Positions 47,041 through 55,628 of a DNA stretch of 64,000 nucleotides are shown in pieces. The stretch lies in assembly GCA_947497295.1 (NCBI GenBank), contig CANMFU010000003.1, positions 372,001 to 436,000 on the forward strand. Reading direction: 5' to 3'. Each line of letters starts with the position of its first letter. Position 1 is the first letter of the stretch. Made by a program: the position numbers and the translations under genes. The DNA is from an uncultured Roseovarius sp. GTDB taxonomy: Bacteria; Pseudomonadota; Alphaproteobacteria; Rhodobacterales; Rhodobacteraceae. The notes beneath the pieces were generated by a model. That model saw only the letters and a list, made by a program, of their open reading frames with translations. It searched no databases and had not been told where the DNA came from.

Positions 47041-47616
47041 ATGAGCACGAGACGAGCGATACTTCTGGGCGCAGGCGCCGCGGCGCTGTTGGCGGGATGC
47101 GGCGGCGCGCCGAAGGAGCCGGCGGACCGCAGTGACGTGGCCGGACTGGAAATGGCGCTGCTGGCGCTTGGCCCGGACGTGGACCCCGCCGAGGCGGCCC
47201 GCGCCGCGCGCATGGCCTATGCCGTGGGCGACGATCTGCGCCGCGAATACGAAATCGTGGACGGGCCGCTGGTTCATAACGCCAAGGTGAATGTGGGCCT
47301 GAAGGAACGCGGCCTGTGCTATCACTGGGCGCGCGATATCCAGACGCGCATGACACATGCGCGCTATGCCACGCTGCAATTCAATCGGCTGGTGGCCAAT
47401 GCCGACAACCCTTTCCGGCTGGAGCATTCCACGGCTGTGGTTTTCGCGCGCGGCGATTCGTGGAAGAATGGGATCGTGCTTGATCCGTGGCGCACAGGTG
47501 GTTTTCTGCACTGGGATGAAGTGCGCGACGATACCAAATACGATTGGAAACTGCGCGCCGATGTGCCGATCCGGCAGACGGGCGCGGGCGTTCTGGCCAC
47601 CCGCGCCAACCAGTAG
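47041..47616 (+). CDS. Conserved lipoprotein with possible Cys-His-Asp catalytic triad
   Basis: From the ATG at 47041 the 191-residue product has a lipoprotein signal (RRAILLGAGAAALLAGC, Cys20). In the mature part GLCYHWARDI places Cys93 at the start of a helix, LEHSTAVVFA gives His129 and IVLDPWRTGG gives Asp148. This order and spacing, including the DPW turn, resemble transglutaminase-like or papain-like folds. No named family was recognised with certainty and activity is inferred only. It is convergent with yghU, three bases apart. Confidence 0.8.
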   Translation: MSTRRAILLGAGAAALLAGCGGAPKEPADRSDVAGLEMALLALGPDVDPAEAARAARMAYAVGDDLRREYEIVDGPLVHNAKVNVGLKERGLCYHWARDIQTRMTHARYATLQFNRLVANADNPFRLEHSTAVVFARGDSWKNGIVLDPWRTGGFLHWDEVRDDTKYDWKLRADVPIRQTGAGVLATRANQ

Positions 47617-47619
47617 GCG

Positions 47620-48489
47620 TTACTGACCGCCGATCTTGTCCTGTGTCTGAGTATCGAAATCCGATGCCGCGTGGCGTTCATGCAGCTGCGTTTCCGGTTC
47701 GCCAAAGCTGCGGTTGACCATGCGGCCACGCTGCACGGCGGGGCGCGCATCGATAGATTTGGCCCAGCGCATCAGGTTTTCATAGCTGGAGATATCAAGG
47801 AACGTTACCGAATCGTCATAGAGCCGTCCCAGCGCGAGCTGCCCGTACCAAGGCCAGATTGCGATATCGGCGATGCTGTAATCGTCGCCGGCAATGTAAG
47901 TACGCTCGGCCAATGCGCGGTCCAGCACGTCCAGCTGACGCTTTGTCTCCATTGCGAAGCGGTTAATCGGGTATTCGTATTTTTCCGGCGCGTAGGCATA
48001 GAAATGGCCGAAACCGCCCCCCAGGTAAGGCGCGCTGCCCATTTGCCAGAACAACCAGTTCATCACCTCGGTACGCTGGGGGCCGGATGCGGGCAGGAAC
48101 GCGCCGTATTTCTCTGCCAGATGCAGCAGGATTGAACCCGATTCAAACACGCGAACGGGCGTGTCGCGCGAGCGGTCCATCAGCGCCGGGATCTTGGAAT
48201 TTGGATTGATTTCCACGAAGCCACTGCCGAATTGATCGCCCTCGCCGATGTCGATCAGCCAGGCGTCGTATTCGGCGTCATGGCCGGCGGCCAGCAATTC
48301 CTCGAACATGACCGTCACCTTGACGCCATTGGGCGTGGCCAGCGAATAGAGCTGAAAGGGATGCTTGCCGACTGGCAATTCCCTGTCGTGGGTCGGCCCT
48401 GCTATGGGGCGGTTGGTGCTGGCGAACCTGCCGCCGCTTTCCTTGTCCCAGGTCCAGACGTCAGGCGGAGTGTAGGATGTGTCGGCCAT
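47620..48489 (-). CDS. yghU: Glutathione-dependent disulfide-bond oxidoreductase, YghU/GST family
   Basis: From the ATG at 48489 (MADTSYTPPDVWTWDKESGG) the protein has 289 residues. The long N-terminal arm before the GST fold, the block PNGVKVTVMFEEL, and the glutathione site NPNSKIPALMD followed by VFESGSILLHLAEKYG are those of YghU. YghU-type enzymes bind two glutathiones and reduce disulfides or peroxides. Its neighbour is the glutathione-dependent formaldehyde dehydrogenase on the same strand. Longer upstream starts lack homology. Confidence 0.93.
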   Translation of the reverse strand: MADTSYTPPDVWTWDKESGGRFASTNRPIAGPTHDRELPVGKHPFQLYSLATPNGVKVTVMFEELLAAGHDAEYDAWLIDIGEGDQFGSGFVEINPNSKIPALMDRSRDTPVRVFESGSILLHLAEKYGAFLPASGPQRTEVMNWLFWQMGSAPYLGGGFGHFYAYAPEKYEYPINRFAMETKRQLDVLDRALAERTYIAGDDYSIADIAIWPWYGQLALGRLYDDSVTFLDISSYENLMRWAKSIDARPAVQRGRMVNRSFGEPETQLHERHAASDFDTQTQDKIGGQ

Positions 48490-48570
48490 TTTGATGGCTC
48501 CTTTTTTCATAAGCGTTGGCGGTAAACCTATGCTGCAGAACGCGCGGCGCAAGAGCGCGCGCCTCCAACG

Positions 48571-48595
48571 AAAAAGAGCGGCCCGATGGGGCCGC
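48571..48595 (-). terminator. Rho-independent terminator after the formaldehyde dehydrogenase gene
   Basis: On the minus strand GCGGCCC pairs with GGGCCGC and is followed by TCTTTTT. It begins about 28 bp after the frmA stop codon and separates frmA from yghU. Confidence 0.85.
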
Positions 48596-48622
48596 CCTCA
48601 AATGCGCAGAAGGTTTACCGGA

Positions 48623-49735
<1,113 letters not shown>

Positions 49736-49875
49736 GATCATGCCCCTTAAATACGTGTCATATGTCCCGGCAGACTTTGGGCGAAATGCAGCGCGGTTTC
49801 AACATAACAAAGAAACACGGGTTGAAAGCTGCCCGTATAGAGGCATCCTGAGTTACAGAATATATGGAGTTTTCA

Positions 49876-50172
49876 ATGTCACGTTTATCTGTTGCGATCT
49901 GTCTGGTCGCTCCCGCCGTGCTGGCGCTGGCTGCTTGCCAGCCCAAGACGGCCAAGAATCCCGTCCTGGATCGTTCCGATTACAATGCCTGTGGCGCGTC
50001 TGCTTATTCGGACCGGGTGGGCAAAAATCATAAAGCCTACGATTTCAGCGCGCCGAACCGCCCTGTGCGCATCCTTGGGCCGGACACGGCGATGACAATG
50101 GATCACAGGATTGACCGACTGAACGTCGATATCGACGCAGCAGGCCGGATAACGCGCATCTGGTGCGGCTGA
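49876..50172 (+). CDS. Peptidase inhibitor I78 family lipoprotein
   Basis: The 98-residue protein has a lipoprotein signal with lipobox LAAC (Cys21). The mature part shows I78 inhibitor features: NACGASAYSDRVGKN, the PNRPVRILGPDTAMTMDH block and the C-terminus DRLNVDIDAAGRITRIWCG, with Cys43 likely paired to the Cys near the end. Such proteins inhibit serine proteases, here in the periplasm or at a membrane. The gene stands alone between frmA (divergent) and imuB. Confidence 0.82.
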   Translation: MSRLSVAICLVAPAVLALAACQPKTAKNPVLDRSDYNACGASAYSDRVGKNHKAYDFSAPNRPVRILGPDTAMTMDHRIDRLNVDIDAAGRITRIWCG

Positions 50173-50265
50173 CAGGAATATGGCATGGGCCGGGCGGCAT
50201 GCGCCCGGTCTAGCGCTATAAGATGTCTCAGGCATGGCTGTGACTCGACTCGCTCTGTTTCAAAC

Positions 50266-50271
50266 TATAAT
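50266..50271 (+). promoter_or_regulatory. Candidate -10 element of the imuB promoter
   Basis: TATAAT at 50266-50271 lies immediately before the LexA box, so predicted transcription would start inside the box. No good -35 is visible. Confidence 0.45.
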
Positions 50272-50274
50272 TAG

Positions 50275-50289
50275 GAACAAATAGCGAAC
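50275..50289. promoter_or_regulatory. LexA (SOS) box, GAAC-N7-GAAC
   Basis: GAAC-AAATAGC-GAAC is the direct-repeat LexA operator of alphaproteobacteria (GTTC-N7-GTTC on the other strand). It starts four bases after TATAAT and ends 11 bases before the imuB ATG, a position where bound LexA would block transcription. Confidence 0.8.
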
Positions 50290-50300
50290 AAGATGTTGCC

Positions 50301-51959
50301 ATGGCCAATCGCCGAATCCTCTCTGTCTGGTTTCCCCGCCTTGGGGCTGACCGTCTGCTGCGCCGTCTGGGCGATCTGCACGGCGCGCCCTTTGCAGTGC
50401 TGGAAGAGACCGGCCAGATGCAAATCATCAGTGCGCTGTGTCCTTTGGCCGAGGCGGCAGGTCTGCGCGTAGGCCAGCCTTCCCGCGATGCTCATGCGAT
50501 GTGCGCAGGCCTTATCACGCGGCTGCGCAACCCCCATGCCGAGGCGGCGTTTCTGAATGTGCTGACCCGCTGGGCCGGGCGCTATACGCCCTGGGTCGCG
50601 GCCCAGCCGCCGGATGCGTTGATGCTGGACATCACCGGCTGCGCGCATCTGTTCGGCGGCGAGACGACGCTGATGACCGGGCTGGTGGAGGAGGTCGGCG
50701 ACATGGGCGTCGCGGCGGAATGCGGTCTGGCTGACACGCCCGGCGCGGCATGGGCGCTGGCGCGCTATGCGGGGCGCAGCGCGGGCCACGACAGATCCGG
50801 CGACGCCATTGATCAGGAGGCGCGAGCCACCCGGTCGCGCGCCGCCAAGCGACGTCATTGGGAGCGCGGCGGCGCGGCCCCCACCCCCGGCACCAGTGGG
50901 GCCGCACCGCGGATCGCGGCACCCGGACAGACGCGGCAGGTGTTGGCAAACCTGCCTGTCGCGGCGCTGCGGCTGGACGGTGAAACAACCGCCGCCCTCG
51001 CCCGCCTTGGCCTGCGCCGGATCGGCGATCTGACCGGCCAGCCGCGTGGCCCGCTGGCGCGCCGCTTTGGCAGGGGGTTGCTCTTGCGCATGGATCAGGC
51101 GCTCGGGGCGGTGCCCGAACCGGTGTCACCCCGTGCTGCGCCCCCGCGCTATGCCACACGGCTCAGCCTGCCCGAACCGATCGGCCTGCGTGAGGATGTG
51201 GAGGCCGCCCTTGATCGTCTGACCCCGCGCCTGTGCGAAATGCTGCGCGACAAGGGACAGGGCGCACGCGCCGTTCGGCTGGAGGCTTATCGCAGCGATG
51301 ACACGATGGTCTGGGTCGAGATCGGCCTTGCCCGCCCCGCCGATCAGCCGGACCGCATCGCGCCCCTGCTGGCAATGAAGCTGGACGATCTTGATGCAGG
51401 CTATGGCATCGACGTCCTGCGGTTGGTCGCCACCCAAACCGAGCCGCTGTACAGTGCCCGCCCCGCCGGACATCTGGACGCGGGCAACGCCGCGCGCCGC
51501 CGCGCCGAGCGCGATACGACAATGGAGGATCTGATCGGGCGTATCGGCGCACGCACCGGGCTGGATGCGATCACGCGCCGCCACCCGGCCAGCAGCCACA
51601 TCCCCGAAAAATGCGCAACTATTCAGCCCGCCGCATGGTCCGAGCCTGCAGCACCCGGCACCTGGCCCAGCCCGCCAAACGACCGGCCCCTGCTGATCTG
51701 GCGACCCGAGCTGGTGACAGCCCCCGAGGTGCCGCGCCCGCCCGCGCAGTTCCGCTGGCGCGGCGCCCTGCACGACCTGGCAGATGCGCGCGGCCCCGAG
51801 CGGATTGCGCCCGAATGGTGGCTGGACGAGCCGGAATGGCGCAGTGGTGTGCGTGATTATTGGGACATCGTCACAATTGGCGGCATGCGTATGTGGTTGT
51901 TCTATGCCCACGGCGCCGCGCTTAGCCCCGGATGGTTCTGTCAGGGCCAATTCGCGTGA
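50301..51959 (+). CDS. imuB: ImuB, Y-family DNA polymerase-like mutasome protein
   Basis: The 552-residue protein is related to Y-family polymerases but lacks their catalytic acids. The first motif reads ILSVWFPRLGADRLLRR where active enzymes have Asp residues, and the second reads ALMLDITGCAHLFGG. The little-finger and C-terminal ImuB parts are present, ending PGWFCQGQFA. ImuB recruits DnaE2 to the beta clamp in damage-induced mutagenesis. The usual partners imuA (upstream) and dnaE2 (downstream) are absent from this locus. A LexA box precedes the ATG. A 50-residue Arg/Ala/Gly-rich insertion lies near residues 160-210. Confidence 0.9.
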   Translation: MANRRILSVWFPRLGADRLLRRLGDLHGAPFAVLEETGQMQIISALCPLAEAAGLRVGQPSRDAHAMCAGLITRLRNPHAEAAFLNVLTRWAGRYTPWVAAQPPDALMLDITGCAHLFGGETTLMTGLVEEVGDMGVAAECGLADTPGAAWALARYAGRSAGHDRSGDAIDQEARATRSRAAKRRHWERGGAAPTPGTSGAAPRIAAPGQTRQVLANLPVAALRLDGETTAALARLGLRRIGDLTGQPRGPLARRFGRGLLLRMDQALGAVPEPVSPRAAPPRYATRLSLPEPIGLREDVEAALDRLTPRLCEMLRDKGQGARAVRLEAYRSDDTMVWVEIGLARPADQPDRIAPLLAMKLDDLDAGYGIDVLRLVATQTEPLYSARPAGHLDAGNAARRRAERDTTMEDLIGRIGARTGLDAITRRHPASSHIPEKCATIQPAAWSEPAAPGTWPSPPNDRPLLIWRPELVTAPEVPRPPAQFRWRGALHDLADARGPERIAPEWWLDEPEWRSGVRDYWDIVTIGGMRMWLFYAHGAALSPGWFCQGQFA

Positions 51960-52019
51960 GGGTCTTTAGCCAGCAGATAAAGGCTTGATTTACCGAAATA
52001 TCGGCGCAACTCTGAAAAC

Positions 52020-52358
52020 ATGAGCTATCAGTCGCCTTCACCCAACTTCACCGCGCCAGACAGGGTTGCGTTTCACCGGACCGAACTGGGCGTGATCCTG
52101 TCCCTATACGGGCGCATGGTGGCAGCGGGTGAGTGGCGCGATTACGGCATTTCCAGCCTGCGGGATGTCGCCATCTTTTCGGTGTTCCGACGCACTGCCG
52201 AATACCCGCTCTATCGGATCGAAAAGCGGCCCAAGCTGCGCGGCAAGCAGGGGCAATACGCCGTGATAGGCATGGACGGGCAGATCCTGAAGCGCGGCGC
52301 CGACCTGCGACAGGTGCTGCGCGTGCTGGAGCGCAAGCTGATCCGCGCCATCAATTAA
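52020..52358 (+). CDS. DUF2794 family protein
   Basis: The 112-residue protein carries the DUF2794 hallmark ILSLYGRMVAAGEWRDYGI and ends RGADLRQVLRVLERKLIRAIN. The family is conserved in alphaproteobacteria and its function is unknown. There is no signal peptide or membrane helix. It begins 60 bp after imuB and could be co-transcribed with it, but nothing else links the two. Confidence 0.88.
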   Translation: MSYQSPSPNFTAPDRVAFHRTELGVILSLYGRMVAAGEWRDYGISSLRDVAIFSVFRRTAEYPLYRIEKRPKLRGKQGQYAVIGMDGQILKRGADLRQVLRVLERKLIRAIN

Positions 52359-52382
52359 GGACGCCCCCAAAGGGACGATGCA

Positions 52383-53008
52383 ATGCCTGTCGAGACCTAT
52401 CTGCTCTACCTCGCCGCCGTTGCCGTTTTCTTCGCCACCCCGCCCGACACCAGCCAGCTTTTGATCATCTCGAACGCCATCCGGCACGGGCCGCGCCGCA
52501 GCCTGTGAACCGTCGCGGACGACCTGTCAGCCAACGCGATCCAGATGAGCGCCGCCGCTTTCGGGCTTGCGGCGATCATCGCCACATCGGCAACTACTTT
52601 TGCGCTGATCAAATGGCTGGGCGTCGCCTATCTGGCGTGGATCGGCCTGCAACTGATCCTGTCCAAAGGCGATGATCAACATATACAAACCATTGCCAAC
52701 GGCGCTGCGCGCCTTTTCCGGCATGGGTTTTTCACCTCAATGGCAAACCCTTATGCGGTGGTTTTTCTGGCGCGCTGTTTCCGCAATTCATCAATCCCGC
52801 GGCGCCTGTTCTGCCACAGGTGGCGATCCTTGGCGCAACCTGTATTGTGGTCGACGGCACGATCCTGATCCTGTGGGGCTGGCCGGGCACACGTGCCGCA
52901 GGTGCGCTTCGCGGATCGCGCTTTGGACTAATGAACAAGATTTGCGGCGGGCTGATGATAACCCGTGCCGCCCTGCTGGCGATGAAGGACATACGCCCGC
53001 AAAGTTGA
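52383..53008 (+). pseudogene. LysE/RhtB-family amino-acid exporter, broken
   Basis: The reading frame from MPVETYLLYLAAVAVFFATPPD matches LysE-type exporters but meets a TGA at 52506-52508, where a Trp codon is likely. The same frame continues with SANAIQMSAAAFGLAAIIATS and the family block IKWLGVAYLAWIGLQLIL. Near 52770 it shifts frame by one base and goes on as QFINPAAPVLPQVAILGATC to the end RAALLAMKD. With two lesions the gene is almost certainly inactive. Its intact ancestor would have about 205 residues and six membrane helices. Confidence 0.85.
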
Positions 53009-53011
53009 AGA

Positions 53012-53043
53012 CAGCGCCCGGCCCTGTCGGGGACCGGGCGCTG
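53012..53043. terminator. Strong hairpin between the LysE pseudogene and leuA
   Basis: CAGCGCCCGG (53012-53021) pairs perfectly with CCGGGCGCTG (53034-53043). It lies at the 3' ends of two convergent units. T-runs are poor on both sides. Confidence 0.6.
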
Positions 53044-53047
53044 CGTT

Positions 53048-54631
53048 CTAGACCACGTCCTTGTAGCTGACTTCGGGCGTGTCCTTGCCCGACCGCTCGC
53101 GCCGCACGATCAGGCGACTAAGCGCGTGAACATACGCCTTGGCAGAAGCGACGACTGTATCCGTATCGGCCGATTGGCCGGTCACGATGCGTCCGCCCTC
53201 CTCCATTTTGACCGTGACCGTCGCCTGCGCGTCCGTGCCTTCGGTCACGGCATGCACCTGATACAGCTGCAACCGCGCCTCGTGCGGAAAGAGGTTTTTG
53301 ACCGCGTTGAAACACGCGTCCACCGGGCCATCGCCCGTTGCCTCGGTTTCGTGCGCCGTGCCATCGATCTCCAGCGTCAGGGCCGCCGTCTGCGGGCCTT
53401 CGGTGCCGCACACCACGCGCAAGGACTTGATAACAAGTCTGTTTTCCTCCTCGGACGCGTCCGTGCTGGCCAGCGCGATCAGATCCTCGTCATAGACTTC
53501 CTTCTTGCGGTCGGCCAGTTCCTTGAAACGAACGAACACATCGTTCAGCTGATTGTCGGCCAGCTCATACCCCAATTCCTTGAGCTTGGAGCGCAGAGCA
53601 GCGCGGCCCGAATGTTTGCCCATGACCAGATTTGTCTCGGTCAGACCCACGTCCGCGGGGCGCATGATCTCGAATGTTTCGGCGTTCTTCAGCATACCGT
53701 CCTGATGGATGCCGCTTTCATGCGCAAAGGCGTTCTTGCCCACGATCGCCTTGTTGAACTGCACGGCAAAACCCGAAACCGTGGCGACGCGGCGCGAGAT
53801 GTTCATGATCTTGGTCGTGTCGATGCGCGTGCGATAGGGCATGATGTCGCCGCGCACCTTCATTGCCATCACCACCTCCTCCAGCGCGGTGTTGCCCGCC
53901 CGCTCGCCCAGACCGTTGATCGTGCATTCGATCTGGCGCGCGCCGCCCTCGACCGCGGCCAGCGAGTTGGCCGTCGCCATGCCCAGATCATTATGGCAAT
54001 GGGTGGCAAAGATGATTTCATCCGCGCCCGGCACCTCATTGATCAGGCGGCGGATCAGGTCGGCGGATTCCACCGGCGCCGTGTAGCCGACGGTGTCGGG
54101 GATGTTCACCGTGGTCGCGCCGGCCTTGATCGCGATCTCGACGACGCGGGCCAGATAATCCCATTCCGTGCGGGTGGCATCCATCGGCGACCATTGCACA
54201 TTGTCGCACAGGTTGCGCGCGTGGCTGACCGTCTGATGAATACGCTCGGCCATCTCATCCTGTGTCAGGTTCGGAATGGCGCGGTGCAGCGGCGACGTGC
54301 CAATAAAGGTGTGAATACGCGGCTGGCGCGCATGTTTCACCGCCTCCCAGCAGCGGTCGATATCGCGCAGATTCGCGCGGGCCAGCCCGCAGATCACCGC
54401 ATCTTTGGACCGCTTGCCGATCTCGGAGACAGCATTGAAATCGCCTTCGGAGGCGATGGGAAAACCCGCCTCGATAATATCGACACCCATCTCATCCAGC
54501 AGCTGCGCGATCTCCAGCTTTTCGGCGTGGGTCATGGTGGCGCCGGGGCTTTGTTCGCCATCACGCAATGTGGTGTCAAAAATATAGACGCGCTCTTTGC
54601 TCGTGTCGGTGCTCTTATCGGTCATTGTCAT
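53048..54631 (-). CDS. leuA: 2-isopropylmalate synthase
   Basis: The 527-residue protein has the DRE-TIM motif FDTTLRDGEQSPG, the metal site THCHNDLGMATANS and a C-terminal allosteric domain (about residues 390-520) for leucine feedback. It condenses acetyl-CoA with 2-oxoisovalerate, the first step of leucine synthesis. Two ATG codons, two codons apart, are possible starts (54631 or 54625). A leader peptide with a Leu cluster lies upstream on the same strand. The SDR and photolyase genes diverge from it. Confidence 0.96.
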   Translation of the reverse strand: MTMTDKSTDTSKERVYIFDTTLRDGEQSPGATMTHAEKLEIAQLLDEMGVDIIEAGFPIASEGDFNAVSEIGKRSKDAVICGLARANLRDIDRCWEAVKHARQPRIHTFIGTSPLHRAIPNLTQDEMAERIHQTVSHARNLCDNVQWSPMDATRTEWDYLARVVEIAIKAGATTVNIPDTVGYTAPVESADLIRRLINEVPGADEIIFATHCHNDLGMATANSLAAVEGGARQIECTINGLGERAGNTALEEVVMAMKVRGDIMPYRTRIDTTKIMNISRRVATVSGFAVQFNKAIVGKNAFAHESGIHQDGMLKNAETFEIMRPADVGLTETNLVMGKHSGRAALRSKLKELGYELADNQLNDVFVRFKELADRKKEVYDEDLIALASTDASEEENRLVIKSLRVVCGTEGPQTAALTLEIDGTAHETEATGDGPVDACFNAVKNLFPHEARLQLYQVHAVTEGTDAQATVTVKMEEGGRIVTGQSADTDTVVASAKAYVHALSRLIVRRERSGKDTPEVSYKDVV

Positions 54632-54754
54632 TTATCCGTCTGAAAATGTTGCTGGATCGCGGCCACGTCACTGCGCTGAAATACATGCGGTACTGTCATG
54701 GAGTTGGTCCTGATGCGGGTTCCGGTCTGATATCCGGCGCGTAAAGCATATCCC

Positions 54755-54785
54755 CTGAGCGTTCGCGCCGAGCAGGCACGCTCAG
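54755..54785 (-). promoter_or_regulatory. Hairpin at the leuA leader stop codon
   Basis: On the minus strand CTGAGCGT (54785-54778) pairs perfectly with ACGCTCAG (54762-54755). The first arm contains the leader peptide's TGA. A ribosome held at the Leu codons just upstream would change whether this stem can form. No T-run follows. Confidence 0.5.
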
Positions 54786-54865
54786 AGGCGGCTTAGCAGC
54801 AGGGCAGCACGCAACGCACGGCGCGGGCCGTGTGCTTCAGAGGCGATATGCTGCATCATGTTCAT
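54782..54865 (-). CDS. leuL: leuA leader peptide (candidate)
   Basis: A 27-codon reading frame lies about 150 bp before leuA on the same strand. It starts MNMMQHIASEAHGPRR and ends with the Leu-rich RALRAALLLSRL, with five Leu in the last ten codons, including three in a row. The Leu cluster sits immediately before a stable hairpin that overlaps the stop codon. This matches leader peptides that sense charged tRNA-Leu. It is too short for standard gene finding, and no second (terminator) hairpin with a T-run was found. Confidence 0.6.
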   Translation of the reverse strand: MNMMQHIASEAHGPRRALRAALLLSRL

Positions 54866-54959
54866 GCGCGACACGTTACGCAAAGCTGGCCGCGATGAAA
54901 AGCCGCTTTTTTCTCTGCCGGGCGTTGAAGCGCCGCGCCGCCCTCCTACAATTTCAGTC

Positions 54960-55628
54960 ATGACACATAGATCCCTCATCATCGGCGCCTCGGGCGGTAT
55001 CGGCAGTGCGATCACCGCGAAATTGCAACAAAACGGCAGCGAAGTGACAGCCCTGTCGCGCAGTGCCGATGGTCTGGACATCACGGACGAGGCCAGCATC
55101 AAGGACACGCTCGACCGGGTGGAGGGCGAATTCCAATTGATTTTCGTCGCGACCGGCGCGCTGGAGCTGAACGGCAACGGCCCCGAAAAAGCCCTGAAAG
55201 AGTTGGATGCCGATGCCATGGCCGCCCAGTTCGCCATCAATTGCATCGGTCCATCGCTGGTGATGAAACACGCGCTGCACCGCCTCCCGCGCAATGGCCT
55301 CAGCTGTTTTGCTGCCTTGTCGGCGCGCGTCGGATCCATCGGCGATAACAAGATGGGCGGCTGGTATTCCTATCGCACCGCCAAGGCGGCGCTGAACCAG
55401 ATGATCCATTCCGCCGCGATCGAGCTCAAGCGCACCCACCGAGAAGCTGTGTGCGTCGCACTGCACCCCGGCACGGTGCAAACGGACCTGACCGCGAAAT
55501 TCGCCGGCAATCACCCCACTGTCACGCCGGATGAGGCGGCGCATAACCTCCTGTCGGTACTGGAGGGGCTGGGCCCACAGGACAGCGGTCAGTTCTTTGA
55601 CTGGCAGGGGATGCGCGTGGAGTGGTAG
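54960..55628 (+). CDS. Short-chain dehydrogenase/reductase
   Basis: From the ATG at 54960 (MTHRSLIIGASGGIGSAITA) the protein has 222 residues. The coenzyme motif is GASGGIG and the catalytic Tyr-Lys pair is in YSYRTAKAALN. Segments VATGALELNGNG and ALHPGTVQTDLT resemble the C-factor-like SDRs often found beside photolyase genes. The substrate is unknown. It overlaps the photolyase start by 7 bp, so the two are co-translated. The reading frame extends 34 codons upstream without homology. Confidence 0.88.
   Translation: MTHRSLIIGASGGIGSAITAKLQQNGSEVTALSRSADGLDITDEASIKDTLDRVEGEFQLIFVATGALELNGNGPEKALKELDADAMAAQFAINCIGPSLVMKHALHRLPRNGLSCFAALSARVGSIGDNKMGGWYSYRTAKAALNQMIHSAAIELKRTHREAVCVALHPGTVQTDLTAKFAGNHPTVTPDEAAHNLLSVLEGLGPQDSGQFFDWQGMRVEW

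Noticed and set aside
53126..54643. A 505-codon plus-strand frame across leuA
   Set aside because: The leuA motifs on the minus strand are intact and the overlap is complete, so this frame is a shadow.
54858..54959. Extended N-terminus of the SDR
   Set aside because: The 34 extra codons overlap the leuA control region and have no homology; the Rossmann motif begins right after the ATG at 54960.
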